From an uncultured Thermoguttaceae bacterium (GTDB lineage Bacteria; Planctomycetota; Planctomycetia; Pirellulales; Thermoguttaceae), in assembly GCA_938042245.1 (NCBI GenBank), contig CALIRO010000033.1, forward strand, positions 1 to 57,924: DNA of 57,924 bases. The letters are read 5' to 3'. The position numbers and the translations under genes are program-made. Below, piece after piece: positions 42,941 through 52,072 of this stretch (positions within the stretch are counted from its first letter, which is position 1; each line of letters begins with the position of its first letter). The notes under the pieces were generated by a model. It made no database searches and was not told where the DNA came from. It was given only the letters and a program-made list of their open reading frames with translations.

Positions 42941-45787
42941 TTATGGTTTGGCCGGGGCGGCGATCAGCTCGGCCAATTGGCGCCGGATTTGCGCTAGATG
43001 CCAGGCGGAAATCGTGCCAAACTGCATGGCATCGGCATTATCTACGCCGCCGCGCATCTGGCCCTCCAAAGGGACCAATTCCCAGAGCATGGCCTTAACC
43101 TGCTCTCGCACCAAGCCGCGCTGCTCCGAGAGCAAGGTAAGGTATTCGATCAGTTGTTGGCCGTCGCGGAAGGCTTTCAGGCGCAGATCGGCCACCACCG
43201 GCAGACCGAAGCGATCTCCAGGCACCAGCAGCGCCGCACCGCCGCCCTGCAAGGCCCGATCGTGCTCATCCAAAGCAGCATCGGGTCCTAGCGTCTGCCA
43301 GGGCAGGAAGGCCTCTGCCCCATCGCACCAGACGCTCAACAAGGCCACCACATTTTGCAAGCCGCTGGCGTCGTCCGGGCCGGCCCCGCCATAGGAACGG
43401 ATCCGAAGCCCGGTTTCTTGGCTTAGGATACGACATCGGCGCACCATGGCTGGACTGCTGAACCCGCCGGCGCCGTAATAGACCACATCCACAATCCCTT
43501 TGAGCACATTGCCCTGCCACTGCGGCCGAGAAATATCCGCTCGTGCTACCCACTGCCGACGGTCGGCATCGCCTCGGCCGATAGTCCACAGACGGGTAAA
43601 AAATTGCAGGGCCAGCCAATCGTCCCAGAAATACGGCTCATCAGTAGTCCACCACATGTTGGCACCATAATCGATCCGGTGAGTGACTTTGTTGCCATAG
43701 AAGCATTGCATTTCTGTCTGGGTGTAGCCACGCTGCCCGAAATGCTCGATGAATTGCCGTTGGATAGCGTGGAAGCCGTCTTTGTAATCCTGGCTGAGGC
43801 CTTGAGCGATGTAGGGGCCTTTGAGATAGTGATCAATAATACCCTGAATGTCGTCGCCCTTTTTGGGCCAGGGACCGGGATAGGCGTAGGTCTTGTAATT
43901 GAGCGGCATAGGCCAATCATCACCGAACGGCAGATACATACATTCGACGGGTACACCTCGGCGTCGGCATTTGGCAAACGCCTCTCCAGTCAACAGGGGC
44001 CCAACGAGCCGATCGAATTCCGTCCAGTCCGCCCGAAGCGTCTTTCCCCAGCCGGTCAGTTTCGGTCTCGGCCAACCCATGCAGTTGAAGACGCACCGAT
44101 GCTGATGGGCCAACACATAATAATCATACGGCTTGGGGGGCAGGTTATATGCGTTCAGTTCCGGCCAGAAACTGAGCCGATCCGGCAAGCTAAACCCAAA
44201 CACCTCCAACCGTACCGGTACGCTGAGGCGATCCTGTTGGCCTGCTTCCACAGTAAATTCTCCTTGGTACCGGCCAGGAGGAGCTTCCTTAGGAATATAT
44301 ATATCTATATAGATTAACTGGTTCTGCTGGCCCTGCATCCCTCGCTGCCGATTGGGAATATCCAACGGAAATCCATGAGGCATCGGAATGCAATAGGCAG
44401 GTTGCCACTGCTGGGCCCGGTTTTTCGCATACCACATCTGAAATAGTTCGATGTCGGAACCGCCTATGAGAAAGCCGTTCGGCCCGGCCAGTTCGCCCGG
44501 TCGAACTCGAATCTGGCCCACCGGCTGCTCCTGAAGCTTTTCGATGCAAAGCTGAAAAGAAACATACTCCCCTCGACATCCAAAAAGCTGGACCTGTTTG
44601 CCGTCCCAGACGGCGTTGGGCATGGTGTTGGGTGGGCCTTGCTCACAGCCGGGGCCAAGATCATCGCAAAGAAGCTCCGGTTTCAATGGATTTATTTTTA
44701 CTAAACCAGGCAAAGCCCATACTTGGATTCTCCCCGCTTTCCATGGAGCTACCGACTCAGCCGAGGGCGGCTTGATCGGTCGCAAAAGCCCAGGCCGACC
44801 CAACCCCGCACTACTTCGCACCCGCAGCAGCGTAGGCGGCGACACCTGCCCAGCCGCTGACACCGCTGCCACCTCCAAACGATACTCCTTCTCCGGCACC
44901 AAATCCTCTAAATAAAAAACGGTCGTCCGCCCTGGCTCCGGATGCTTTACCCGCCACCGCTCCACGGGTTGGCCATCCAGCCGTACCCGCCAGCAAAACA
45001 CATTTTCGGCCGGTTCAATCGAAATCCGAATCGCTCCGGTGTCCAGATGAGCACGTTCTGGAGCCGGTTGCGCCGTTACCTTCGGTGCCGCCGGCACTGC
45101 CTCCAACTTCCCGCCAAGCTGAACTTCAATATAGGGTTCATTTCCAGGGGATTCCCGGCTAAATACGAAATTATTGTGATTGGCCGGGTTGCCGCCGTCC
45201 ATCACCGCCAAACCATCCGTATCCCCAGCTACCATCGCATAGATCAATTCCGGCCTGATCGGCACACTGATCCAGCGGTTGGCAAGCTCCTGGCGCTCCG
45301 CCCAGCAGCCCAAGCTGTTTCCGGAGGACATAATCACATCGGCCAAGGTGGAACCAGGCCAGGCCCACCAGCGCCGCCGATCCGGACGGGCGTCCGCATA
45401 GAGAAAGGTCGCCCCGGTGGGCGGCCCATACGGGGTGCGGCTTTCGCCCTCCTCCCAGTCCTGGTTGACGGTGGAAACCCGAATGTAGCGAAGCCGATCG
45501 TCGCTAGCCCGCCGCAAAAAAAGCTTCGCCCCTAAAACCTCCCGCCCCCGAACCGCCGACACATCAAACCGGATCAACGCCATTTCCTGAATGTTCTTTA
45601 GTTTCAGCCGATCACATTTTCCCGAATTGGTGTTCCGCTCCTGTTCCACGGCATCCGAAAGCCACACATCGGCCGTAGCTGGCAGCCGAACCACCTCCTG
45701 ACCAAACAAGCACCCCTGCACCAACCCCAAAAGACCCACCCCCAGAGAAACCAGCCCAGCTCGGATGGGAAAACGGATGCGGTTCAT
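42941..45787 (-). CDS. Large secreted DNRLRE-domain protein, glycosidase-like C-terminal region
   Basis: Protein of 948 residues with an N-terminal export signal (FPIRAGLVSLGVGLLGLVQG) and a possible lipobox cysteine C26. Residues about 33-230 form a DNRLRE (CBM96-type) beta domain: TADVWLSDAVEQERNTNSGK, then LIRFDVSAVRGREVLGAKL. A fibronectin-III-like stretch follows (about 245-325). The remaining 600 residues resemble the DUF4091-type uncharacterised glycoside-hydrolase proteins of planctomycetes (VQLFGCRGEYVSFQLCIEKL; FWPELNAYNLPPKPYD; ANMWWTTDEPYFWDDWLALQ). Candidate acidic catalytic residues sit in TTDEPYF, an inference. GGGAGGGG precedes the ATG. Role: probably extracellular polysaccharide binding or breakdown. 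Confidence 0.75.
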   Translation of the reverse strand: MNRIRFPIRAGLVSLGVGLLGLVQGCLFGQEVVRLPATADVWLSDAVEQERNTNSGKCDRLKLKNIQEMALIRFDVSAVRGREVLGAKLFLRRASDDRLRYIRVSTVNQDWEEGESRTPYGPPTGATFLYADARPDRRRWWAWPGSTLADVIMSSGNSLGCWAERQELANRWISVPIRPELIYAMVAGDTDGLAVMDGGNPANHNNFVFSRESPGNEPYIEVQLGGKLEAVPAAPKVTAQPAPERAHLDTGAIRISIEPAENVFCWRVRLDGQPVERWRVKHPEPGRTTVFYLEDLVPEKEYRLEVAAVSAAGQVSPPTLLRVRSSAGLGRPGLLRPIKPPSAESVAPWKAGRIQVWALPGLVKINPLKPELLCDDLGPGCEQGPPNTMPNAVWDGKQVQLFGCRGEYVSFQLCIEKLQEQPVGQIRVRPGELAGPNGFLIGGSDIELFQMWYAKNRAQQWQPAYCIPMPHGFPLDIPNRQRGMQGQQNQLIYIDIYIPKEAPPGRYQGEFTVEAGQQDRLSVPVRLEVFGFSLPDRLSFWPELNAYNLPPKPYDYYVLAHQHRCVFNCMGWPRPKLTGWGKTLRADWTEFDRLVGPLLTGEAFAKCRRRGVPVECMYLPFGDDWPMPLNYKTYAYPGPWPKKGDDIQGIIDHYLKGPYIAQGLSQDYKDGFHAIQRQFIEHFGQRGYTQTEMQCFYGNKVTHRIDYGANMWWTTDEPYFWDDWLALQFFTRLWTIGRGDADRRQWVARADISRPQWQGNVLKGIVDVVYYGAGGFSSPAMVRRCRILSQETGLRIRSYGGAGPDDASGLQNVVALLSVWCDGAEAFLPWQTLGPDAALDEHDRALQGGGAALLVPGDRFGLPVVADLRLKAFRDGQQLIEYLTLLSEQRGLVREQVKAMLWELVPLEGQMRGGVDNADAMQFGTISAWHLAQIRRQLAELIAAPAKP

Positions 45788-46156
45788 ATTGTTCCCCTCC
45801 CTTGGTTTATGTCAGCCTACTGCAGAGCTTCCTGTTGGAGCATACCCCTAACTAGGACCCTGTCAAGAGCTGGAGGAACTCTGCTTATGGGAGGCGACCG
45901 GACGGGTGAACTGGAGCGGGAATACCCTTCGAGGGAATTTTGTGGGCATTCCTGGCCTTAGACCCAGCAGGAGAGACTCTAGGGAGCGGAAGAGACTCTA
46001 GGGGAAAAGCTAGGCGGGGGCTTGCCAGTCAGCGGGCTAGTAGCTTGCAAGCCCAAAACCGGGTATGATACAAGAAACCCTGGGCGGGTGGGGTGGAATC
46101 CGCCGGCGGCTACGGATGGCCGGGGATGCTACGCCGCTCTTGGGGAAGGATGAATT
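45788..46156. other. Divergent intergenic region, 369 bp
   Basis: No gene seen. A 17-base phrase GCAGAGCTTCCTGTTGG at about 45,826 resembles the right end and flank of the 189-bp element at 21,367, but no other part of the element is present. AGAGACTCTAGGG occurs twice around 45,972-46,003 as a short direct repeat. Confidence 0.35.
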
Positions 46157-46489
46157 ATGGCACGTAAAATTTTAAATCGTAAAGAGTTACGTAAACAGGC
46201 TGAGGCTCAAAAGGCCTCCGCCAAGGGGGACGAACCACCCTCCACAGACGAGTCCCCGGCTGCAGAGGCCCAACCAACCAAACTCCCCAAACCCACCAAA
46301 CGCTCCAAAAAGACCGACAAAGAAGTCCGTCTCAAAGCTTTTTGGGGAGTCTTTAACCAAAGTTTGCGGCGGGTAGCTTTGTTTGAATACAGCGAGCGAA
46401 AATTGGCCGATAAAAAAGCCGAAGAACTTACCCAATCTACCAAAACCCCCCATTTTGTCCAATTGGTCAAAGAAGTCATCCAAGAATAA
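46157..46489 (+). CDS. Small basic conserved planctomycete protein
   Basis: Protein of 110 residues. The basic start MARKILNRKELRKQAEAQK is followed by a Pro/Lys/Ser-rich linker (about 20-55) and a conserved C-terminal helix region KEVRLKAFWGVFNQSLRRVA ending with PHFVQLVKEVI. It has no export signal. The basic N-terminus with flexible linker recalls nucleic-acid- or ribosome-associated proteins, but the function is unknown. GGAAGG lies upstream of the ATG, and an intrinsic terminator follows. Confidence 0.75.
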   Translation: MARKILNRKELRKQAEAQKASAKGDEPPSTDESPAAEAQPTKLPKPTKRSKKTDKEVRLKAFWGVFNQSLRRVALFEYSERKLADKKAEELTQSTKTPHFVQLVKEVIQE

Positions 46490-46816
46490 AATCCCTCAGC
46501 CTATCTGGCACAGAATGAAGCCTCAGGTTTACCTCCGGAGGGCATAATCCGGAGCTTCTTTTCATTCCAACAGGGGCCCGTTAATCCGCAGGTGGAACCA
46601 GGAGCAACCCAAACGTTGCAAAAATGAGAAATTTGGGATATTTAGATAAAATAGGAGGCCGGCCATGAACTGTGGCATCATCTTCCTCTTGCCGACCGCC
46701 CGGAAGAGCGGGAGAGCTTTGCCTCCGTTGCTGTGGTGATAGGAAACCCCTCAATTTGGCTGTTCTTCGAGACGGACCAAACTTCAACCCGAATCATCGT
46801 TTAGAGGAGCTTTTCC
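46490..46816. other. Intergenic, 327 bp
   Basis: Apart from the terminator at 46,533-46,565 no gene is seen. The AT-rich stretch at 46,615-46,655 could contain the promoter of the lipoprotein gene at 46,817; no clear boxes can be assigned. Confidence 0.35.
46533..46565 (+). terminator. Intrinsic terminator of the small basic protein gene
   Basis: CTCCGGA (46,533-46,539) pairs with TCCGGAG (46,548-46,554) over an 8-base loop, followed by CTTCTTTTC. It lies 43 bases after the stop codon. Confidence 0.65.
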
Positions 46817-47782
46817 ATGGTAGGCCGATTCTTCGCGAAAGCAACCCTTCTAGTTGTTTTGGTCGGCTGGGTGGGCGGATGTGGCGACTCGGGCCAAAAC
46901 GGTTCTTCCACCACCAAGCCAGATGGGAAACTGGTTACCGTTACCCGAGGGGAATTGAGCGAGGTCAAATTAGGGCCGTATTTCCCCTCCGACGACCCGC
47001 AGATTCCCGGCTTGGACGACAATCGAGTCAAAGTAGCCGGACCAAAAGGCTGGCAAGTAGGCTCTAACCCAGGTAAAGCAAAACTGCTAGTGTGGTTTAA
47101 ACAGTCGGCCCAATATGATTATCCACAGATTTTGGTAACAGCCGAGGATTTCGAGCAGATCATGAATGTCAGCAAAGAGACGGTCTCCAAATTTGCCCAT
47201 CTGCTTGCTAGCAGCCTCCGCAAAAAGAATCTGGACGTCGAAGTGGTCCCAATTCGCGTTGGGGATCGGTATGGCGCCATGTATCGGCGACTGGGCCGGG
47301 CTAAACGCGATTTTACCGAAATTGACCTCGAATCGCTCATCGTGGAGACCGTGGTGGATGGTCGAAAATATGCTTTCGAGCTGCGCACCTATCCAGGCCA
47401 TGTGGAAAAATATCTTCACGAGCTTTATGCCGTCTTTTTGATGGCGAAGTTTCTCAAAGGGGGTGAGCCTTCCGAGCAACCCCCTCCCGAAACGCCTAGG
47501 CAGGAACCGCCGCCGGAGCAGCCCCCCGCCAAGCCCGAAACACCCTCCGAAAAACCGAAAACCCAACCAGGCCCATCCGAACCTCCCGCTAAACCAGCTC
47601 CCCCAGAAAAAACCACCAAACCCGAACCGCCGCCCGAAAAACCCCAACCGAAACAGCCTTCTCCCCCTGAACCCAAACAACCTCCCGAAACAAAACCTCC
47701 TGAAGGAAAACCTCAGCCAAAACCCGAACCCCCAGAAAAACCCAAAAAGAAAAAACCGATCGACTTTGAGATTGTCGAATAA
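46817..47782 (+). CDS. Proline-rich lipoprotein, function unknown
   Basis: Protein of 321 residues. The signal peptide LLVVLVGWVGG ends in a lipobox with C22 as the lipidation site. Residues about 40-215 form an alpha/beta domain of unknown type (KAKLLVWFKQSAQYDYPQIL; VVPIRVGDRYGAMYRRLG; HVEKYLHELYAVFLMAKFLK). Residues 216-311 are a Pro/Lys/Glu/Gln-rich tail with PEKP-, PEPP- and KPEPP-type repeats, and the end is KKKKPIDFEIVE. The charged proline tail resembles TonB-like spacers and may span a cell-envelope layer. GGAG lies 7 bases before the ATG. Confidence 0.8.
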   Translation: MVGRFFAKATLLVVLVGWVGGCGDSGQNGSSTTKPDGKLVTVTRGELSEVKLGPYFPSDDPQIPGLDDNRVKVAGPKGWQVGSNPGKAKLLVWFKQSAQYDYPQILVTAEDFEQIMNVSKETVSKFAHLLASSLRKKNLDVEVVPIRVGDRYGAMYRRLGRAKRDFTEIDLESLIVETVVDGRKYAFELRTYPGHVEKYLHELYAVFLMAKFLKGGEPSEQPPPETPRQEPPPEQPPAKPETPSEKPKTQPGPSEPPAKPAPPEKTTKPEPPPEKPQPKQPSPPEPKQPPETKPPEGKPQPKPEPPEKPKKKKPIDFEIVE

Positions 47783-48055
47783 GCCTGGACAACCAATCCA
47801 CGATGCCGAGAACCCCCGCTGACGCCTCTGGGAAAAGGTCGTGGCAAGGGTGTTCGAGGAAGGAAAATCCTTTAGGAGGCTTTCGCCGTTCCGGGTTCGC
47901 ACGGGTGAATCCAATCCGCCCAGGACGAGCCGCAGGGGGCGATCTAGGATACGCGATCCGCAGGATGCGATCCGCGCTGCGCCCTCTAGTTCTTCATGAG
48001 CCCTGGGCGTGCCTTTTGTCCTTTTCGAGTAACCCCCTTGATAGGAGGGACTTTT

Positions 48056-48880
48056 CTACAGCAGCGACTTCAGATATTCCAGGCTTCGCTTGGCCTGGTC
48101 GATGGTGCCGCATTCGACCGACATGACAATATCCCGTGGGCAGCGGCGCAGGATGCTTATGATTCGGGGCCAATCTAGCACGCCTTCGCCACAGGCACAG
48201 CCGACCGGAGTGCCGGTTACCTTGCCCCGTTCTGCCTGGCTGTGTTCGACGGTAATGTCCTTGGCATGAAGGTGCACCAGCCGATCCAGTACCCGTTCCA
48301 GCCAAGCGTAGGGATCTTGACCCGCTAGATAGGCATTGCCGGTGTCCAGATTGATGCCGATACAGGGGGATTGGACCAGTGCCCAAATGCGATCCAGGCC
48401 CTCTGGAGTTTTGGAATATTGGGCGTGGCATTCGAGTCCGATCAGGATGCCGCGGGGTTCGGCGACGAAGGCCGCCTCTTGGAGGGTATACTTGATCAGC
48501 ACAAAATCTTCTTCTTCCGTGGTCCAAGGGGCTTTGATGCCTTCGTCTGTGTTGACCACCGGCGCCCCACATTCAGCCGCATACCGGATGGCCTGCCGGA
48601 GGTAGTCGGCGTGTCGATCCGGTCGGCCCAGCGGCCCATGGGCCTGAAGAGCCGAAATCTTCAGCCCGTACTTTTCGCAGAGCCGACGCATCTGGTACGG
48701 ATCGTCCCACAGGGAGCAGGTATGGTAGTAGCCGGCTTCGCTCATCAGTTCCCGGCCCCAGTGGACCATCGGTTCGACGTACTCGTAGCCCATTTCGGCA
48801 GCCTTTTCCAGACCCCATTCAAACGGTTTGTCGTGGTGCCGAGTGGCTTCCAAATTCATTCCAATGTAGATGTTGCCCAT
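48056..48880 (-). CDS. Sugar phosphate isomerase/epimerase (xylose-isomerase-like TIM barrel)
   Basis: Protein of 274 residues with the AP-endonuclease-2/xylose-isomerase fold. Candidate metal ligands are E150 (LIGLECHAQY), D179 (NLDTGNAYLAG), H205 (LVHLHAKDI) and E256 (SVECGT). It has no signal peptide. GGAGG lies 8 bases before the ATG. Such enzymes interconvert ketoses or inositol derivatives; the substrate is not deducible. Planctomycete genomes carry many paralogues. It stands alone, with a 1.26-kb gap upstream. Confidence 0.9.
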   Translation of the reverse strand: MGNIYIGMNLEATRHHDKPFEWGLEKAAEMGYEYVEPMVHWGRELMSEAGYYHTCSLWDDPYQMRRLCEKYGLKISALQAHGPLGRPDRHADYLRQAIRYAAECGAPVVNTDEGIKAPWTTEEEDFVLIKYTLQEAAFVAEPRGILIGLECHAQYSKTPEGLDRIWALVQSPCIGINLDTGNAYLAGQDPYAWLERVLDRLVHLHAKDITVEHSQAERGKVTGTPVGCACGEGVLDWPRIISILRRCPRDIVMSVECGTIDQAKRSLEYLKSLL

Positions 48881-49086
48881 GGAACGGTCCTCCTCGAAAA
48901 GAGAGTTACGAATTGGTGCTACAACCTTTCTTTTTTGTTTAGCTTCTCTTTCCGCTTATGGGGAGCTGTTTCCCTCCGGCGCTTTGGCCCCTTCCTTCTA
49001 GAGGGCAAGCCAAAGGCTTTTAGTATATCCGGCAACTTTACCTTCAGCCAGAAGCCCCTAGCTTTTTCTTTGCGTGAAAAATTTTT

Positions 49087-49275
49087 GGAAGCCCTGCAAA
49101 ATCCTGAACATCACATGAACTTTATGAACATTTGATACATTCCTTTACCTATCGGCTCCCATTGTTGGGCACTATATATTGAGTCTAATCTTGGCAGTGC
49201 TACTATATGTTGGGGCTATCGACGAAGGTTCCGGAATAGTGTAAAAACATCTCCTTTGAATTATTCAGAGGTTCC
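49087..49275 (-). mobile_element. 189-bp MITE-like element, copy 3 (inverted)
   Basis: Read on the minus strand it begins GGAACCTCTGAATAATTC and ends GCAGGGCTTCC, with the same length and internal phrases as the copies at 16,581 and 21,179. On the plus strand it is flanked by TTTTT on the left and TTTTC on the right, so a TTTT target duplication is possible. Confidence 0.7.
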
Positions 49276-49934
49276 TTTTCATACTTTTAGGGAAACCTTT
49301 TCCATCGGACCCCAAGAGCTTCAAAAAACCGCCTTGTAGGAGCACCATCTCCAGACAGGCTACCAGCTGATTCCAAAGCAGAACGATGAGCAGCTTGCTT
49401 GTCGTTGCCGCGAGAACGGGTCCCTAGGTGGCCGGGGCCCCTGCCTGCTTGTGCTTGCTGATTTCCCGGCTTGTGCCGTCTTGACGATCAAGAGGCTTGT
49501 CTGGGGAAGCCAATGGTTTATAAAACGGATCCTCTCAGGCAGTTTCCCCCACTTTCTCGAAACCGCTCATAGCCAATTTCTTCCACCCCACAGCTCCGTG
49601 GAAGCTCTTCGCCGATGGGGCCTCCATTCCTGAAAATCCAAAGTCTCCCTAAAGGTCTTTGAAAGGAGTCAGTTTAATTCGTTCCGGTACAAGAGGGTAT
49701 TAAACCTTTCTTCATCTGAGATGTTTCCTTCCGATGGGGGAATTCTCTTTTCGACTTTCCGAAGAATCTTTCTCCCCATCTTCTCAGCACCTTTGGATAG
49801 GAAAGAAAGATAGGGGGGGGACTTCCTCATTGTTGGGGGGTTTAGACACACCTGAAAAGGCAGAACGTCCAAAAAATGAAATGGAGTCGTTCCAAGCGTC
49901 CAAACAGGAACGTTAGGGAAGAGTTCGGTTTTGA

Positions 49935-49950
49935 CCCCCTTAATAGGGGG
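49935..49950. repeat. Short perfect intergenic palindrome
   Basis: CCCCCT and AGGGGG flank a TAAT loop. Related cores occur at 14,256 (CCCC-TCTTA-GGGG), 19,354 (CCACT-CTTA-AGTGG), 20,073 (CCCC-TTAAAA-GGGG), 20,201 and 48,033, all between genes. Confidence 0.55.
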
Positions 49951-50140
49951 GATAGCCGTAGAAAAAAATAGGATCCTACTGAGATGAGTTCTGGGGACGA
50001 TCGGCTCTGGGACCCCGGAAGCCAAAATAAGGGCAAGAAAAAAAGAAGGCCAAACTATTGACAGCTTTTTACTTCCTATTAAAATCGCAAGAAGATCATA
50101 TGAGTATATCAGTTATTCTCCTTCTTCCCGGAGGTGCTCC

Positions 50141-50905
50141 ATGCCCCTAAAGGACCTGTCAGCCCAACAGACGCTTTTTGTGCGCAAACAACCCTCCCTG
50201 GTGGAACAGATTGCCCAAGGGCTGATCCGGTATATTGCCACCCAAGGCCTTCGGCCGGGCGATCGGCTCCCTTCGGAGCGGGAGCTAGTCCGCATGGTCG
50301 GGGCAAGCCGACTCCCGCTCCGGGAGGCCATCAGCGTGCTCAAAGGCCTGGGCGTTTTAGAGGTCAAGCACGGCAAAGGCATCTTTGTACGTCGGCTAGA
50401 CTTGGGCACACTGTTCGGGAAGCTATCGCCGCTTTTGCGGATTCAGGGCGGCATGGACCTTTCGGCGCTATTTGAGGTGCGGATGCACCTGGAAGGGAGC
50501 ATTGCCCAGATAGCGGCCCTGCGCCGGGGGCCGGAACACCTGGAACGGCTGGAAGCCTCCGTCGAGGCGATGCGGGCAAGCCTAGAAGATCGGGCTAGCT
50601 ACGTTCGGCACGACATGGCCTTTCATCAGGAGCTTGCGCGCAGCACGGGCAATCCGATCTTTCATGTGCTGATGGCGACGATTGGGGACCTGCTTTGTGA
50701 ACTTCAATATATGTATCGGGACAGTGTCGAAATTCGCCGCCTGGCCATCGCCGAGCACCAGGCCATCCTGGACGCCGTGCGCCAAGGCCAGTCGGAGCAG
50801 GCCCGCTTGGCCATGCTCCAGCACCTCCAAAACGCCACCGGCCGGGTAAAACCAGCCGAAGCGGAAATTCCCAGCCAGACTGTAATCGGGGAGCCTTCAG
50901 ACTAA
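50141..50905 (+). CDS. GntR-family transcriptional regulator, FadR/FCD type
   Basis: Protein of 254 residues. The N-terminal winged helix (about 18-82) has IAQGLIRYIATQGLRPGDRL, PSERELVRMVGASRLPLREA and a wing GVLEVKHGKGIFV. The C-terminal FCD ligand-binding domain (about 100-235) carries the usual metal-site pattern, with HDMAFHQELA and a later AEHQAI histidine. Such regulators respond to carboxylates or sugar acids. GGAGGTG lies just before the ATG. It lies 24 bp upstream of the DUF1559 gene and could control the secreted-protein cassette downstream, which is an inference from position. Confidence 0.92.
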   Translation: MPLKDLSAQQTLFVRKQPSLVEQIAQGLIRYIATQGLRPGDRLPSERELVRMVGASRLPLREAISVLKGLGVLEVKHGKGIFVRRLDLGTLFGKLSPLLRIQGGMDLSALFEVRMHLEGSIAQIAALRRGPEHLERLEASVEAMRASLEDRASYVRHDMAFHQELARSTGNPIFHVLMATIGDLLCELQYMYRDSVEIRRLAIAEHQAILDAVRQGQSEQARLAMLQHLQNATGRVKPAEAEIPSQTVIGEPSD

Positions 50906-50929
50906 AAAACACTCGGAGTAAAGAGCCCG

Positions 50930-52051
50930 ATGTGGTTCGGATTAGAACACAGAATATGGTATGGAATAACTCTGGCTAATCCCTGGCCTGAAAGCCCTGC
51001 TTTCTGGAAGGGTTTGTTCCTGTTGAAACGGAGCTCCGCTTTTCGGCGTAAAGAGGCGCGAGAGGGATTTGGTATTCAGAAATATAAGACTTTTCGTCCG
51101 CTGCTGGGTGGTTTTACGTTGGTAGAGCTTTTGGTGGTGATTGCGATTATTGGGATTTTGATTGCTCTGTTGCTGCCGGCGGTTCAGGCGGCCCGGGAGG
51201 CGGCCCGACGAGCGCAATGTTCGAACAATCTGAAGCAAATCGGACTCGCTTTGCACAACTACGAGAATACGACTCGGATCTTGCCGCCAGGCGCTTTTTG
51301 GGCTTGTCGGGATGGGACGCGGAAGGGGTCTATTTTAGTACATATTCTCCCCTATATTGAACAGCAGACCATTTACGACAAGTTCGACTTTAAAGCGGCC
51401 AATATCGACGGGCAAAAGTTTCCCGGAACCGATACCGAGATTGGCTCCACCATTATTCCTACGTATATTTGTCCGAGCGATAACCATCCCCAGGTCATCG
51501 ATACGGAGTCGCACTTTAGTCATGATCCGGTCAAGCGGGTGGCCCTGCATAATTACGCCGCTTCACGAGGGCCGAACCAGTTGGCCAATAACCCTGCCTG
51601 CCCATGCACCCATCCGTTCAATTCGTATGGCTGGGGGCCATACGAAACGTTCGAGCAGTTTGCTGGGCCGTTTACCCGTCGATGTACTTGTGTGCGGTTT
51701 TCCGCCATTACCGATGGCCTATCGAATACCATCTTTTTTGGTGAGGTTCGGCCCATGTGTTCGTGGCACAATGACAACGGCTGGGCCACCTCTAATAATG
51801 GCAACGGCTATACAAGCACCGTCATTCCGATCAACTACAACAGTTGCAAACGGGACGCTAGCACTTCAGACAATTGTCAGCGCTATTGCAACTGGAATAC
51901 GGAGGCGGGGTTTCGTTCGGCGCATCCGGGCGGAGCGCAGTTTTTGTTCGGCGATGGCGCCGTGCGATTCCTGCCGGAAACGATCGACCATCAGATGTAC
52001 CAATATCTAGGAGGAAAAGATGAGGGCCAACCGGTTAAGATGGATTTCTAG
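50930..52051 (+). CDS. DUF1559 pseudopilin-like protein
   Basis: Planctomycete-specific family with a type IV prepilin/type II pseudopilin N-terminus. The cleavage motif is G61|F62-TLVE66-LLVVIAIIGILIAL, followed by LPAVQAAREAARRAQCSNNL and the DUF1559 domain, ending with FLFGDGAVRFLPETID. From this start it has 373 residues with an unusually long 60-residue leader; a TTG around 51,027 would give a more usual leader of about 30. GGAG lies 12 bases before the ATG. Likely exported and assembled through a pilin-like route. The stop is followed closely by the small lipoprotein gene. Confidence 0.93.
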   Translation: MWFGLEHRIWYGITLANPWPESPAFWKGLFLLKRSSAFRRKEAREGFGIQKYKTFRPLLGGFTLVELLVVIAIIGILIALLLPAVQAAREAARRAQCSNNLKQIGLALHNYENTTRILPPGAFWACRDGTRKGSILVHILPYIEQQTIYDKFDFKAANIDGQKFPGTDTEIGSTIIPTYICPSDNHPQVIDTESHFSHDPVKRVALHNYAASRGPNQLANNPACPCTHPFNSYGWGPYETFEQFAGPFTRRCTCVRFSAITDGLSNTIFFGEVRPMCSWHNDNGWATSNNGNGYTSTVIPINYNSCKRDASTSDNCQRYCNWNTEAGFRSAHPGGAQFLFGDGAVRFLPETIDHQMYQYLGGKDEGQPVKMDF

Positions 52052-52072
52052 GGTCCCGCCAAAGCGTGGTGG

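Larger units (their letters stand above)
48881..50140. other. Long intergenic region, 1,260 bp, no gene found
   Basis: It contains 189-bp element copy 3 (49,087-49,275), a perfect small hairpin CCCCCT-TAAT-AGGGGG at 49,935-49,950, and otherwise unassigned sequence. Frames at 49,451-49,633 (plus) and 49,669-50,025 (minus) lack Shine-Dalgarno sequences and family resemblance, and the second is rich in Pro/Ser/Phe in a way typical of chance frames. The segment 49,318-49,660 is GC-richer and could be a decayed gene, but I cannot identify it. Confidence 0.45.

Noticed and set aside
45826..45842. Possible fourth, truncated copy of the 189-bp element
   Set aside because: Only about 17 bases match the right end; no interior or left end is present, so chance or an unrelated site cannot be excluded.
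49669..50025. 118-codon minus-strand frame in the 1.26-kb gap
   Set aside because: Pro/Ser/Phe-rich, crosses a perfect palindrome, no Shine-Dalgarno sequence or recognisable motif.
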